Source: Saccopteryx bilineata (taxonomy: Eukaryota; Chordata; Mammalia; Chiroptera; Emballonuridae). Taken from it: a DNA stretch of 64,000 nt. Shown here piece after piece: positions 34,612 through 46,790 of the stretch (position 1 is the stretch's first letter; each line of letters opens with the position of its first letter). The position numbers were made by a program, and so were the translations under genes. The notes under the pieces were generated by a model. The model worked only from the letters and a program-made list of their open reading frames with translations, was not told the DNA's origin and made no database searches. The stretch lies in assembly GCF_036850765.1 (NCBI RefSeq), contig NC_089491.1:182445520-182509519 (forward strand). Reading direction: 5' to 3'.

Positions 34612-35437
34612 CTTAAAGACTATTAGTATTAAATTTTAATTTTTGGTAAAGTGATTTAAAACTTATACACACATAAAAGTAGGCATAAATTCATCTTATA
34701 TTTATATCTTAATAACTATAAAACTGAAGTTGAAATATTAAACACTAAAACACCTACAAAACCAGAAAACTTTATTTACTGTGATTGATGATGTCACTGG
34801 AATTAAATTTCAAAAATTGAAATTTAATAGTTAAAAGATGGAGCTTCAGTTCTACTTCTATATATAATATATTTATCAGTTTTGACTTCATAATATTCAG
34901 AAAATAGATTTTTGCAACACTATTTGGTAAGAGTACTTTAATAATTCCCATTTTTGTTTGCTGTATCAAAAAATTGATATAATTACCCCTTATAAATGAT
35001 GGCCATCAAGCCTATTTTCAAAGCCAATATGAATAGTCAGTTTATAGGCCTGAAAACTTTCTCATTTAAATTAGCATTAAGCTGAATTATAATTCAATAG
35101 TTGATAAAATTGGGAAATAAGCATCATTCATTTGATATTTACTACCATAGTTACTGCTAATAAAACATTATAATTGGTCTATTCAAATTAATTTACTATA
35201 ATATCTCTGATCACATTTATATATAGTATGATTTCCACACAGGTTCTTTGCATTTGGAGGGCCTATACTACTTTATTATGATAACTCAATTTCCAGCTGG
35301 TGGTCTCTGAGTTACATCAAAATTTTCATATAGTACATTCATAGTGCATTTGGCCTTCATCTGCAGCAAATATGTTTACAAATGTAAATATAGAGATTGT
35401 AATTTTATGTCAAACAGTACTTTCCAAACAGTACTGT
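34612..35437. other. No feature recognised
   Basis: Strongly AT-rich sequence without supported genes or repeats. Confidence 0.5.
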
Positions 35438-35469
35438 CCTCAGCAGTAAACTCATTTTATCTTCTTCTT

Positions 35470-35502
<33 letters not shown>

Positions 35503-35785
35503 AAGACAGGAAGGGAGAGAGATAAAAAGTATCATCTCCTAGTTGTGGCACCTTAGTTGTTCATTGATTGCTTTCTCATACGTGCCTTGACTGGGGGACT
35601 CCAGCTGAGTTAGTGAGCCTTTGCTCAAGTTAGCGATCCAGTGCTCAAGCTGATGAGCCCACACTCAAGCCAGATGAGCTCATGCTCAAGCCAGTGACCT
35701 CAGGGTTTTGAACCGGGATCCTCGGCATCCCAGGTAGATGCTCTATCACCATTGCACCACTGCCTGGTCAGGCCTCAACAGTAAA
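35438..35785. repeat. Target-site duplication pair around a SINE
   Basis: CCTCAGCAGTAAA (35438-35450) and CCTCAACAGTAAA (35773-35785), 12 of 13 identical. Confidence 0.8.
35451..35772 (-). mobile_element. tRNA-derived SINE, minus strand
   Basis: The head at the right (CACCACTGCCTGGTCAGG) and a B box at 35704-35714 (GGTTCAAAACC on minus) match the SINE at 27394 and 36322. The tail contains GT and GA microsatellites (about 35471-35505). Confidence 0.88.
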
Positions 35786-36308
35786 TCTTGAACATCCAAG
35801 AACTTGTCCCCAGATCCATGGAATTTTTACTTTAAGTGATTATTCATTTAACCACAAAAAAAGGTAGGTTAAATTAGTGAATATACTATATATTTCAAAG
35901 GAAGCCACATCCTTTTTACTTCCTTCCCTTACGTTTTTTTAACACTCTTCTTCCCATGCGAACCCGCACACACACACACATCTCAACTTAGAGAGGGACA
36001 GATAAGGAGGGCTCAGCAAAGGCTAAAATTAACCATCTTCTTTGTGCCTGATGATTTACATAATGTCATACTTCTCACAACATTCTTAAAAATGTCAGTC
36101 AGGACACAGGAATTCAAAGAGATTATATAATTTACTTCATTACACGGACTAACAATTGTTAGAATCAGTTTCCAAAATTTGTTTTTTCTCTCTCCAAAGC
36201 CAAAGCTCTTTTACCTGGAGGCTTAATCCAAAAACTCCATACCTACAAATTTAAGTGATCTTTATTTGTTTATGAGTGTTTTTCTCAAGAAACAACAAAT
36301 TCTTTAAG
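35786..36308. other. No gene recognised; short CA repeat
   Basis: A CACACA run lies near 35966-35981. Otherwise unremarkable sequence. Confidence 0.55.
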
Positions 36309-36670
36309 AAGAGGTACAGTAGCCTGACCAGGCAGTGGCACAGTGGATAGAGCATTGGACTGGGATGCCGAGGACCTAGGTTCGAGACCCCGAGATCGCC
36401 AGCTTGAGCATGAGCTCATCTGGTGTGAGCAAAAACTCACCAGCTTGGACCCAAGGTCGCTGGCTCGAGCAAAGGGTTACTTGGTCTGCTGAAGGCCCGT
36501 GGTCAAGGCACATATGAGAAAGCAATCAATGAACAACTAAGGTGTCACAATGCACAACAAAAAACTAATGATTGATGCTTCTCATCTCTCCATTTTTGTC
36601 TGTCTGTCCCTGTCTATTCCTCTCTCTGACTCTCTCTCCATCTCTGTAAAAAAAAAAAAGAGGTACAGTA
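36309..36670. repeat. Target-site duplication pair around a SINE
   Basis: AAGAGGTACAGTA at 36309-36321 and 36658-36670, identical, so the insertion is fairly recent. Confidence 0.88.
36322..36657 (+). mobile_element. tRNA-derived SINE, well preserved
   Basis: GCCTGACCAGGCAGTGGCAC head, A-box-like GTGGATAGAGC, perfect B box GGTTCGAGACC (36379-36389), then GCCAGCTTGAGCA, CTCATCTGGTGTGAGC, AAGGCCCGTGGTCAAGGC, GAAAGCAATCAATGAACAAC, TCTGTCTGTCC and poly(A). This is the best-preserved member of its family in the window. Confidence 0.92.
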
Positions 36671-37945
36671 TTACATTCACTGTGGTGGTGACAGGGGCCT
36701 AACTTAGTGTGATGTCACTTGATTGCCCATTACCACTTTTCTGTGAATGAATGAATGAAAGCATAAACAAATTTATTCCTGGACATAAAATTTATATCTT
36801 GCAATCAATCCAAGTTGAGATCATTCTTTCTCTGCACAACTGGAATGAGACAATTTTATTGAGTGTTCATTGGCAAACCCAGAGAACAGGGAACAGAGAC
36901 CTAGCCAACTTGCTTCATGGAGCTAACCCTAAAAAATAAATGCTGAGGTACAGATAATATTATTTTACTAGGTTCTAAAATCTTAAGCATCATGATTCAC
37001 AAGTACAAGTTCAGGCCCTGACAGTACCCTATCCAAAAATAATAATAATAATGTTTTGAAGTTCAAGACCATGATCTTTCTTTTTCTTATAGGCTAAAAA
37101 TGACACCTTATCTTAAGCCTTTTAGTCATTCATTCATTCATTTATTCATTTGGCTAATTCATCATCATCACTATTATTGTTAGAGCTACTACTTTAATAC
37201 TTCTATTACCTGTTTTCAACATTGTGCTGGATCCTAAAGAACATTTCAAAAACAATTTGTAAAAAATGTTTCTTGTCCTAGGAAAGAACATAACCAGATT
37301 AGAGGTAAGAAAATGATAAATCATATGATAAAGAGGAAAGGTGTTAGAAAGCCAAATGCTAAATTAGTCCTCACTTTAAATATAATAAGAAGTAATGGCT
37401 ATCACACTCATTATAATATACAGTAAGCAAGCAACTATCCTAATTCTATTTTCTCCAATTCTTCATTTATGTCCTCAACAAAAGAAACAATTCTTATCAT
37501 AAAGTGTTACTAAAGGAAGTATTAGAGCTTTAAGCAACTGATCTCAGTTTAAGACTGAAAGAAGAGTCAGCATCCTGAAGCTTCAAGAAACAGTAACTGT
37601 AAAAATCTCTGTAAAGATGAGCTCCAGATGAGTTTTTATTTGTTCTGAATCAAGACTATTAAAATAAAGTAGTTCTCTCCAAATCCCCTTATACCTTAGG
37701 AAATAGAAAAGTTAAGCTCAAATTAATCACCTCACTATAATTCCTCACTCCTGCCAGAAAAAGGCATAGCACATTTTAAAGATGGCTGCTCTATCTTTTC
37801 CAAAATAGTTTTAAAATTTTTTCTACAGTGTTCTAAAAAAAAATGCACAAAAATAGGCAGTGAAGAAAATTAAATTTTGTAAACATTTATTCTTTTTACC
37901 CTGATTATTTCTGAAAAAAAAAAAACATCATAAAACAGACAAATC
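36671..37945. other. No gene recognised; short ATTC repeat
   Basis: A run of ATTC units lies at about 37126-37150. The rest is AT-rich with no supported feature. Confidence 0.5.
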
Positions 37946-37954
37946 TGAGACCTG

Positions 37955-37962
37955 AAGATGGC
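37955..37962 (+). promoter_or_regulatory. YY1-like site at L1-G 5' end
   Basis: AAGATGGC near the element start, as in the human L1 YY1 site. There is no CRE beside it, unlike the young copies. Confidence 0.5.
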
Positions 37963-38470
37963 AACAGAGTAGGCACGTGCACAGACTCCCAGCTCACACC
38001 ACCAAACTGGATTACAAATTACTTTAAGAATAATCAGCATGAAAAACCAACTCTGGATTACAATAACAGCTCTCAAAAACCAAGGAGCAAAGAAGAAGCC
38101 ACACCGAGCCTGGTAGGGAGCGCCGAGGAATGGTGGGTCCCCCCTGCTTACAGGAACAAAGTGAGGGTGAGGCTGAGAGCCCAGAAAGGCTCTCATTCCA
38201 AGGAAAAGAGCAGAAAATATTGCTCACAGCCACTTGCCTGGGGACCTAGGAACAAGGTGTGTTGAAAAGGCTATCTTGTCTTTCAAAAGGAAAGGGGAAG
38301 AGAGACACAGATGGTAACAAGGAGAGGAATTCATGGGATGACCTGAGAAGCTAACTCATGCAATGCTGGAGGCGGCCATTGCTGGGGGAGGGGTTGATCC
38401 TTCCACACAATACAAGACTAAAGCGGTTCCAGGTGACCCATCTCCAGACATCTCTCCAGCTCCAATCAGC

Positions 38471-38730
38471 ACAAGACACTTGAGGCCAGAAGGGAATGGC
38501 AAGAAATATTCAAAGTAATGCAGAACAAGAGCCTAAAACTAAGACTACTTTATCCAGCAAGGCTATCATTTATAATTGAAGGAGAAATAAAAAGCTTCTC
38601 AAACAAAAAAAAAAACTCAAGGAATTTATTACAACCAAACCAATGCTGCAGGAAAGCTAAGGGGCCTACTGTAAACAGATCAAAGTGGGAAAAGAATATA
38701 GTTAAAAAGGAATACAGCTTTAAAGAATAA
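38471..38730 (+). pseudogene. L1-G ORF1 C-terminal remnant
   Basis: Encodes the end of the ORF1 C-terminal domain: EARREWQEIFKV-type sequence with small changes, then NKSLKLRLLYPARLSF at 38530-38577. The N-terminal two thirds is missing here and lies inverted downstream. Confidence 0.8.
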
Positions 38731-38807
38731 AACGGCAATAAACAACTACATATCAATAATAACCTTAAATGTAAATGGATTAAATGATCCAATCAAAGGC
38801 ATAGGGG

Positions 38808-39558
38808 TAGTTTTCAGCTATGATTTGATTGAAAGAAGTTTCTATCCCCTGTTCTTTCTTTTCTTCTTCAGGAACCTCTATGATGCAAATGTTATTTCTC
38901 TTCATGTTGTCACAGAGCTCTCTTAGAGTTTCCTCAGACATTTTGAGTCTCTTTTTCTTTTCTGCTCTGCTTCCGTGCCTTTATTTATCTTGTGCTGTAA
39001 CTCGCTGATTTGATCCTCAGCTTCATCCATTCTGCTTTTAATCCCTTCCATTGTGGTCTTCATTTCTGATATTGTATTTGTCATCTTCAATTGATTCTTT
39101 TTTAGTATTTCAATGTCCTTTTTTATACTTGCTATCTCTTTATTTAGGTGTTTGTAATGATCATCTATTGTAGTTCTAAGATCCCTAAGCATCCTAACAA
39201 TCATTATTTTAAACTCTGCATCTGGAAGTTTGGTTATTTCCATATCACTCAGTTCATTTCCTTGAGGTTTCTCTTATGGTTTCATTTGGATTGTATTTAT
39301 CTGTTTTCTCATTATTATCTGTGTGTTTTGGTGTGTTGTTTGTAGAGCTGGCTGAGTCTAGGCTTGGTGTTGTCTGCCTCCACTTTTCAGTTGTGTTATT
39401 TCTAGGTTTTCTTGCATTGGCATCAGCTGTTATATGTAATTCTTTGTTGGATTTTGCTTTTCTAGTGGAGCCAATTTGAAGTTTTTAACTTATTTGTTTT
39501 CTTAACATGGTGATAGTCTTGTTTACTGACTTCAGCCCCTCCTCTCCACTTCTTGTTT
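38808..39558 (-). pseudogene. Inverted segment: end of 5'UTR plus ORF1 N-terminal half of an older L1
   Basis: Read on minus from 39558 it gives 5'UTR-like sequence. Codons for MEITKLPDAEFKIMIVRMLR start at 39243, followed by a coiled coil with ISEMKTTMEGIKSRMDEAED, then NICIIEVPEE-like residues near 38870, and it breaks off at about 38808. It does not overlap the ORF1 part at 38471-38730, so an inversion within one element is more likely than a second insertion. Confidence 0.75.
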
Positions 39559-39850
39559 TAGCAGTAAGAGATAAAGAAGGTCACTACATAATGATAAAGG
39601 GAGCAATCCAATAGAAAGATAGAACTATTATAAATATCTACACACCTAATATAGGAGTACCTAAATATATAAAGCAGACTTAAATGAATTTAAAGGGAGA
39701 GATCAACAGCAATACTATAATAGTAGGGGATTTTAATACCCCACTAAAATCATTAGATAGATCTTCAAGAAAGAAAATTAACAAAGAAACAGCAGAGTTA
39801 AAAGACACACTAGATCAACTGGATTAAATAGATATCTTCAGAACCTTTCA

Positions 39851-40057
39851 CACTAAATCAGGGGTCCCCAAACTTTTTACACAGGGGGCCAGTTCATTGT
39901 CCCTCAGACCATTGGAGGGCCACCACATAGAGTCCTCCTCTCACTGACCACCAAGGAAAGAAGTGCCCCTCCCGGAAGTGTGATGGGGGCCAGATAAATG
40001 GCCTCAGGGGGCTGCATGTGGCCCACAGGCCATAATCTGGGGACACCTGCCCTAAAG
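39851..40057. repeat. 8-bp target-site duplication of the inserted hAT
   Basis: CACTAAAT (39851-39858) and CCCTAAAG (40050-40057), 6 of 8 identical. The L1-J equivalent reads CCCTAAAG, so the right copy kept the original. Confidence 0.7.
39859..40049. mobile_element. Nonautonomous hAT, OposCharlie1-like, 191 bp
   Basis: Starts CAGGGGTCCCCAAACTTTTT and ends with the inverse of CAGGTGTCCCCAGATTATGG. The left end continues GGGGGCCAGTTCATTGTCCC, TCAGACCATTGGAGGGCC, and the right end has GCATGTGGCCCACAGGCC. From memory this is very like the OC1 (OposCharlie1) hAT family. No transposase is encoded. Confidence 0.75.
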
Positions 40058-43018
40058 CAACAAAATATACATTCTTTTCAAGTGCTCATGGTACAGTCTG
40101 TAGTATATACCACATATTAGGGCATAAAAGCAGTCTCAACATATTTAAGAAGATGGAAATCACATCAAACATTTTCTCTGATCACAATGGCATGAACTAA
40201 AAATCAACCATGACAGAAAATCTCAAAAATTCTCAAACACATGGAAACTAAATAGCAGATTATTAAATAACAAATGGATTAACAATGAGACCAAAGAGAA
40301 ATAAAAAAATTCCTAGAAACAAATTACACTGAACATACAACAACTCAAAATTTATGGGACACAGCAAAAGCAGTACTGAGACAGTAGTTCATAGCACTAC
40401 AAGCATACTTTAAGAAGCTAGAAAAAGCTCAAATAAACAACTTATCCCTGTATCTAAAAGAACTAAAAAAATAACAGCAAGTAAAGCCTGGAGGAAGTAG
40501 AAGGAAGAAAATAATAAAGATGAGAGTGAAAATAAATGACATAGAGGCTAAAGAAACAATACAGAGGATCAATGAAACCAAGAGCTCGTTCTTTGAAAGG
40601 GTAAACAAGATCGATGAACCCTTAAACAGACTCACCAAGAAAAAAAGAGAGAGAATTCAAATAAATAAAATTAGAAATGAGAGTGGAGAAATAACAACCG
40701 ACACAACAGAAATACAAAATATTGTAAGAAAATACTAGGAAGAACTGTATGCCAAAAACTTAGAGAATCTAGGTTAAATGGAGAAATTCCTTGAAACATA
40801 TAATCTTTCAAAAATCAATCTGGAAGAATCAGAAAAACTAAATAGACCGATTACAACAAATGAGATCAAAACAGTTATCAAAAACTCCCAAAAAACAAAA
40901 GCCCTGGGCTCAATGGCTTCACAGAAGAATTCTACCAAATATTTAAAGAAGAACTAACTCCTATTCTTCTCAAACTATTTCAAAAAATTCAAGAGGAAGG
41001 AAGACTTCCTAGCTCCTTTTATGAGGCAAGCATTATTCTGATTCCAAAACCAGGAAAAAACAACACAAAGAAAGAAAATTATTGGTCAATAATCCTGATG
41101 AACTTAGATGCTAAAATCCTCAACAACATATTAGCAAACCGAATCCAGCAATACATGAAAAAAATTATACATAATGATCAACTGGGATTCATTCTGGGGA
41201 GGCAAGAATGGTACAATATTTGTAAATCAATTAATGTGATTCATCACAAAAAAAAATAAGGACGAGAAAAACCACAAGATAATTTCAGTAGATGCAGAAA
41301 AAGCATTTGATAAAATCTAGCACCCATTTATGATCAAAACCCTCAGGAAAGTGGGAATACAGAAAACATACATCAACATGATAAAGGCCATCTATGACAA
41401 ACCCACTGCCAACATCTTAATTAATGGGCAAAAATTAAAAGCAATCCCCATAAAATCAGGAATAAGACAGTGGTACCCCCTTTCACCATTCTTATTCAAC
41501 ATAGTCCTGGAAGTTCTAGTTACAGCAAGCAGACAAGAAGAAGAAATAAAAGACATGCAAATTTAAAAAGAAGAAGTAAAACTATCGTTATTTGCAGATG
41601 ATATGATACTGTATCTGAAAAACCCTAAATCTCAGTCAAAAAACTACTAGACCTGATAAATGAGTTCAGCAAAGAGGCAGGATATAAAATTAATACACAG
41701 ACATCAGAGGCATTTTTATACACTAACAATGAACTGTCAGAAATAAAAATTAAGGAAACAATACCCTTCACTATTGCAAAAATATATATAAAAATAAAGT
41801 ACCTATGAGAAAATTTAACCAAGGAGGTTAAAGACTTGTACTTGGAAAATTATAAAACATTAATAAATGAAATCAAGGAAGATACAAACAAGTGGAAGCA
41901 TAGATCAGGTTCGTGGTTAGGAAGAATAAATATCATTAAAATGTTTATATTACCCAAAGCAATTTATAAAATCAATGCAATACCAATTAAAGTACCAATG
42001 ACATACTTCAAAGATATAGAACACATATTCCAAAAATTTATATGGAACCAAAAAGGAACACGAATAGCCTCAGCAACCTTGAAAAAGTAGAATAAAGTTG
42101 GAGGTATCACACTTCCTGATATCAAGTTATACTACATGGCCATTACACTCAATACAGCCTGGTACTGGCATAAGAACAGGCTTATAGATCAATGGAACAG
42201 AACAGAGAACCCAGAAATAAACCCACACCTTTACGGACAACTGATATTTGAAAAAGGAGGTAAGAGCATATGATAAAGTAAAGACAGTCTCTTTAACAAA
42301 TGGTGTTGGAAAAATTGGACAGCTACCTGCAAAGAAAGGAAAATAGACCACCAACTTACACCATTCACAAAAATAAACTCAAAATGGATGAAAGATTTAA
42401 ATGTAAGCCATAAAACCATAAGCATCTTAGAAGAAAACATAGGCAGTAAGCTCTCCGACATCTCTCGCAGCAATATATTTACTGATTTATCCTCACAGGC
42501 AAGTGATATAAAGACAGGATAAACAAATGGGACTATATCAAACTAAAAAGATTTTTTACAGCTAAAAAAAATATGAACAAATAAAAAGACAAATTACACA
42601 ATGGGAGAACATATTCGACAATATGTCTGACAAGCGGTTAATAGACAAAATTTATAAAGAACTAATAAAACTCAACACCAGGAAGACAAACAATCCAATC
42701 AAAAAATGGTAAAAGAAATGAATAGACACTTCTCCAAAGAGGACATACAGATGGCCAATAGGCTTATGAAAAAAATGTTCATCACTAATCATTAGAGAAA
42801 TGCAAATTAAACCACAATGAGATATCACGTCACACCAGTCAGAATGGCGCTCATCAACAAAACAACACATGATAGGTGATGGTGAGGATGTGGAGAAAAG
42901 GGAACTTTCCTGCACTGCTGGTGGGAATGCAGACTGGTACAGCCACTGTGGAAAAGAGTATGGAGATTCCTCAAAAAATTAAAAATGAATGTGCATTTTG
43001 ACACAGCCATTCCATTTT

Positions 43019-43146
43019 TAACCTAATCAAGTTGTGTTTCATTCTGTGATTATTTGTTTTGATTTTTGGACACTTAGAATGCAGTATTTTAAAAATAACA
43101 AATGTCACAACCTGTTTGTAAATTTGTTTTTTGGAGGAATATTTTG
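43019..43146. other. Unassigned spacer between L1-G and L1-H
   Basis: Non-L1 sequence. It carries the left target duplication of L1-H at its right end. Confidence 0.6.
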
Positions 43147-43163
43147 AAAGATATAATTTATCA

Positions 43164-43975
43164 AACAACTCAACAAACACAAAGAATATATTTCCAAGGA
43201 AATTGAAACTATAAAAACAAATCAGAGATGAAAAACTCAATTCACGAGCTGAAAAACGAGGTAACAAGCTTAGCTAATATAACAGGCCAGATAGAAGAGA
43301 GGATTAGTGAAATAGAAGATAAGCAACTTGAGGAACAACAGAGAGAAGAAGAAAGAGACTCAAAAATTAAAAAAGAGATAGCCCTACAAGAATTATCTGA
43401 CTCCATCAAAAAGAATAACATAAGAATAATAGGTATATCAGAGGGAGAAGAGAGAGAAAATGGAATGGAGAACATACTCACATACTCAAACAAATAATAG
43501 ATGAGAACTTCCCAAGCCTGTGGAAAGAACTAAAGCCTCAAATATAAAAAGCAAACAGAACTCCGAGTTTTCTTAACCCCAACAAACCTACTCCAAGGCA
43601 TATCATAATAAAATTGGCACAAACCAATGGCAAAGAAAAAATTATCAAGGCAGCCAGGGAAAAGAAGAATACAACATATAAAGGAAGGCCCATTAGATTA
43701 TCATCAGATTTTTCAGCAAAAACTCTACAAGCTAGAAGAGAGTGGACCCCAATATTAAAAGTCCTGAAAGAGAGGAACTTTCAGCCATGAATACTATACC
43801 CATCAAAGCTATCCTTCAAATATGAAGGAGAAATAAAAATATTCACAGAAACAGAAAAGATGAGGGAATTTATCATCAGAAAACCCCCACTCCAGGAATT
43901 ACTAAAGGAGGTTCTCCAATCAGATACAAAGAAGAACAACAACAATAAAAAAAAAACAAAGCCACAAGTAAAAGC
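43164..43975 (+). pseudogene. L1-H ORF1 remnant
   Basis: The coiled-coil part (ISEIEDKQLE) through the C-terminal domain is present. An 8-base tandem duplication (CATACTCA) near 43487 shifts the frame, and further stops follow. The N terminus is absent because of 5' truncation. Confidence 0.85.
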
Positions 43976-46555
43976 TCCAAGAAGAACACAATAAAACCAA
44001 ATTTAAACTGTGACAACAACAAAAAGGGGGGAGAGTATGAAGATTAACAGTAGCAAAGGACGATGGAGTGCAAAAGTACTCAAAAAATAGTGCTCTACAA
44101 TAAACAGGGTAGGAACCCTTTTCATTACTTAAAGGTAACCACCATTGAAAAAACCACCACAGAACCACATGAGATAAAAAAGATAGCAACATAGGAAAGA
44201 TGTATGGAATACAACCATATAAAAACAAAAGATAGAAAAACGAAAGAGAAGGATCAAACAAGACACAAAACTAACAGAAATAATCTAGAAAATGGCAATA
44301 GAGAACTCACAAATGTCAATAATTACACTAAATGTAAATGGATTAAACTCACCAATAAAAAGGCATAGAGTAGCAGAATGGATTAAAAAAGAAAATCCAA
44401 CTGTATGCTGCCTACAGGAAACTCATCTAAGAAACAAGGATAAAAAAAAATTCAAAGTAAAAGGCTGGAAAACAATACTCCAAGCAAATAACATCCAAAA
44501 AAAAAAGCAGGTGTAGCAATACCCATATCTGATAATGCTGACTACAAGACAGCAAAAGTACTCAGAGGCAAAAATGGCCATTTCATAATGGCTAAGGGGA
44601 CACTGAATCAAGAAGACATAACAATTCTTAATATATATGCACCAAACTAAGGAGCACCAAAATATATAAGACAGCTACTTATTGACCTTAAAACAAAAAC
44701 TGACAAAAATACAATCATACTTGGAGACCACAATACACTGCTGACGGATCTAGATCGGACATCCAAACAGAGAATCAACAAAGATAGAGTGGCCTTAAAC
44801 TAAACACTAGAGCACCTGGATATGACAGACATCTACAGGATATTTCATCCCAAAGTGACTTAGTATACATTTTTCTCCAGTGTACATGGATCATTCTCAA
44901 GAATTGACCATATGTTGGGCCACAAAAACAACATCAGCAAATTCAGAAAAATCGAAGTTGTACCAAGCATATTTTCTGATCATAAAGCCTTGAAACTAGA
45001 ATTCAACTGCAAAAAAGAGGAAAAATAATCCACAAAAATGTGGAAACTAAACAACATACTTCTAAAAAATGAATGGGTCAAAGGAGAAATAAGTGCAGAG
45101 ATCAAAAGATATATACAAACAAATGAAAATGACAATATGACATATCAATCTATGGGATGCAGCAAAAGTAGTGATAAGAGGGAAGTTCAAATCACTTCAG
45201 GCCTATATGAACAAACAAGAGAGAGCCCAAGTGAACCACTTAACTTCACACTTTAAGGAACTAGAAAAAGAAGAACAAAGACAACCCAAAACCAGCCGAA
45301 GAAAGGAGATAATAAAAATCAGAGCAAAAATAAATGAAATAGAGAAAAGAAAAACTATAGAAAAAATTAATAGAACAAGGAGCTGGTTCTTTGAAAAGAT
45401 CAACAAAATTGGCAAACCCTTGGAAAGACTTACCAAGGAAAAAAGAGAGAGAACTCATATAAACAAAATCCAAAATGAAAGAGGAGAAATCACCACGGAC
45501 AATGAAGATATACAAAGAATTATTGTAGAATACTATGAAAGACTTTATGCCACTAAACTCAACAACCTTGAAGAAATGAATAAATTCCTAGAAGAATACA
45601 ACCTTCCTAAACTGAGTCAAGAAGAAGCAGAAAGCCTAAACAGGCCTATTAGTAGAGAAGAAATAGAAAAAACCATTAAAAACCTCCCCAAAAATAAAAG
45701 TCCAGGCCCTGATGGCTATACCAGCGAATTTTATCAAACATTCAAAGAAGACTTGGTTCCTATTCTACTCAAAGTCTTCAAAAAAATTGAAGAAGAAGCA
45801 ATACTTCCAAACACATTTTATGAGGCCAACATAACCCTCATACCAAAACCAGGCAAGGATGGCACAAAAAAAGAAAACTACAGACCAATATCTCTAATGA
45901 ATACAGATAATAAAATACTAAACAAAATACTAGCAAATCGAATACAACAACATATTAAAAAAATAATACATCATGATCAAGTGGGATTCATCCCAGAATC
46001 TCAAGGATGGTTCAACATATGTAAAACGGTTAACATAATACATCATATCAACAAAACAAAGAACAAAAACTACATGATCTTATCAATAGACGCAGAAAAG
46101 GCTTTCGATAAAATGCAACACAATTTTATGTTTAAGACTCTCAACAAAATGGGTATAGAAGGAAAATATCTCAACATAATAAAGGCCATATACAATAAAC
46201 CATCAGCTAACATCATATTAAATGGCACTAAACTGAAGGCTTTCCCCCTTAAATCAGGAACAAGACAGGGTTGTCCACTCTCTCCACTCTTATTTAATGT
46301 GGTACTAGAGGTTCTACCCAGAGCAATCAGACAAGACAAAGAAATAAAAGGCATCCATACCAGAAAAGAAGAAGTAAAGGTATCACTTTTTGCAGATGAT
46401 ATGATCCTATACATCGAAAACCCCAAAGACTCCACAAAAAGACTACTAGAAACAATAAGCCAATAGAGTAAGGTCACAGGATACAAAATTAACATACAGA
46501 AGTCAATATCCTTTCTATATGCCAACAATGAAACAATTGAGAACGAACTCAAAAT

Positions 46556-46790
46556 AATAATCCCCTTGCCTGACCTGTGGTAGCGCAGTGGATAAAGCGT
46601 CGACCTGGAAATGCTGAGGTCGCCGGTTTGAAACCCTGGGCTTGCCTGATCAAGGCACATATGGGAGTTGATGCTTCCAGCTCCTTCCCCCTTCTCTCTC
46701 TCTGTTTCTCCTCTCACTCTCCCTCTCCTCTCTAAAATGAATAAATAAATTAATTAATTAAAAAAATTCTAAAAAAAAAATAATCCCCTT
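46556..46790. repeat. Target-site duplication pair around the SINE in L1-H
   Basis: AATAATCCCCTT at 46556-46567 and 46779-46790, identical. Joining them restores the L1-H ORF2 order. Confidence 0.85.
46568..46778 (+). mobile_element. tRNA-derived SINE inserted in L1-H
   Basis: GCCTGACCTGTGGTAGCGCAG head, GTGGATAAAGCGTCGACC, B box GGTTTGAAACC (46625-46635), CAAGGCACATATGGGAG, GTTGATGCTTCC, a CTCT-rich part, and AT-rich tail. Shorter than the long SINE type; the body differs from that at 36322. Confidence 0.9.

Larger units (their letters stand above)
37946..43018 (+). mobile_element. L1-G: older LINE-1, scrambled and 3'-truncated
   Basis: Plus-strand L1 of the older type. 37946-38470 is 5'UTR, beginning near CTGAAGATGGCAACAGAGTAGG. 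38471-38730 is the ORF1 C terminus (AGACACTTGAGGCCAG) and 38735-38807 the ORF2 start (ATGGCAATAAACAAC). Then 38808-39558 is inverted 5'UTR/ORF1 sequence, and 39559-43018 is ORF2, broken by a hAT at 39859-40049. It ends inside the ORF2 C-terminal part. It is close in sequence to L1-J. Confidence 0.85.
39559..43018 (+). pseudogene. L1-G ORF2 remnant
   Basis: Endonuclease from about residue 85 (the first part is missing), then RT with [14 protein letters not shown] near 41478-41520 and an intact-looking SLFADDM at about 41585-41605. The thumb follows at 41836-42090, then the C-terminal region up to 43018. Many stops and frameshifts. A hAT copy interrupts the endonuclease. It is not functional. 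Confidence 0.85.
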
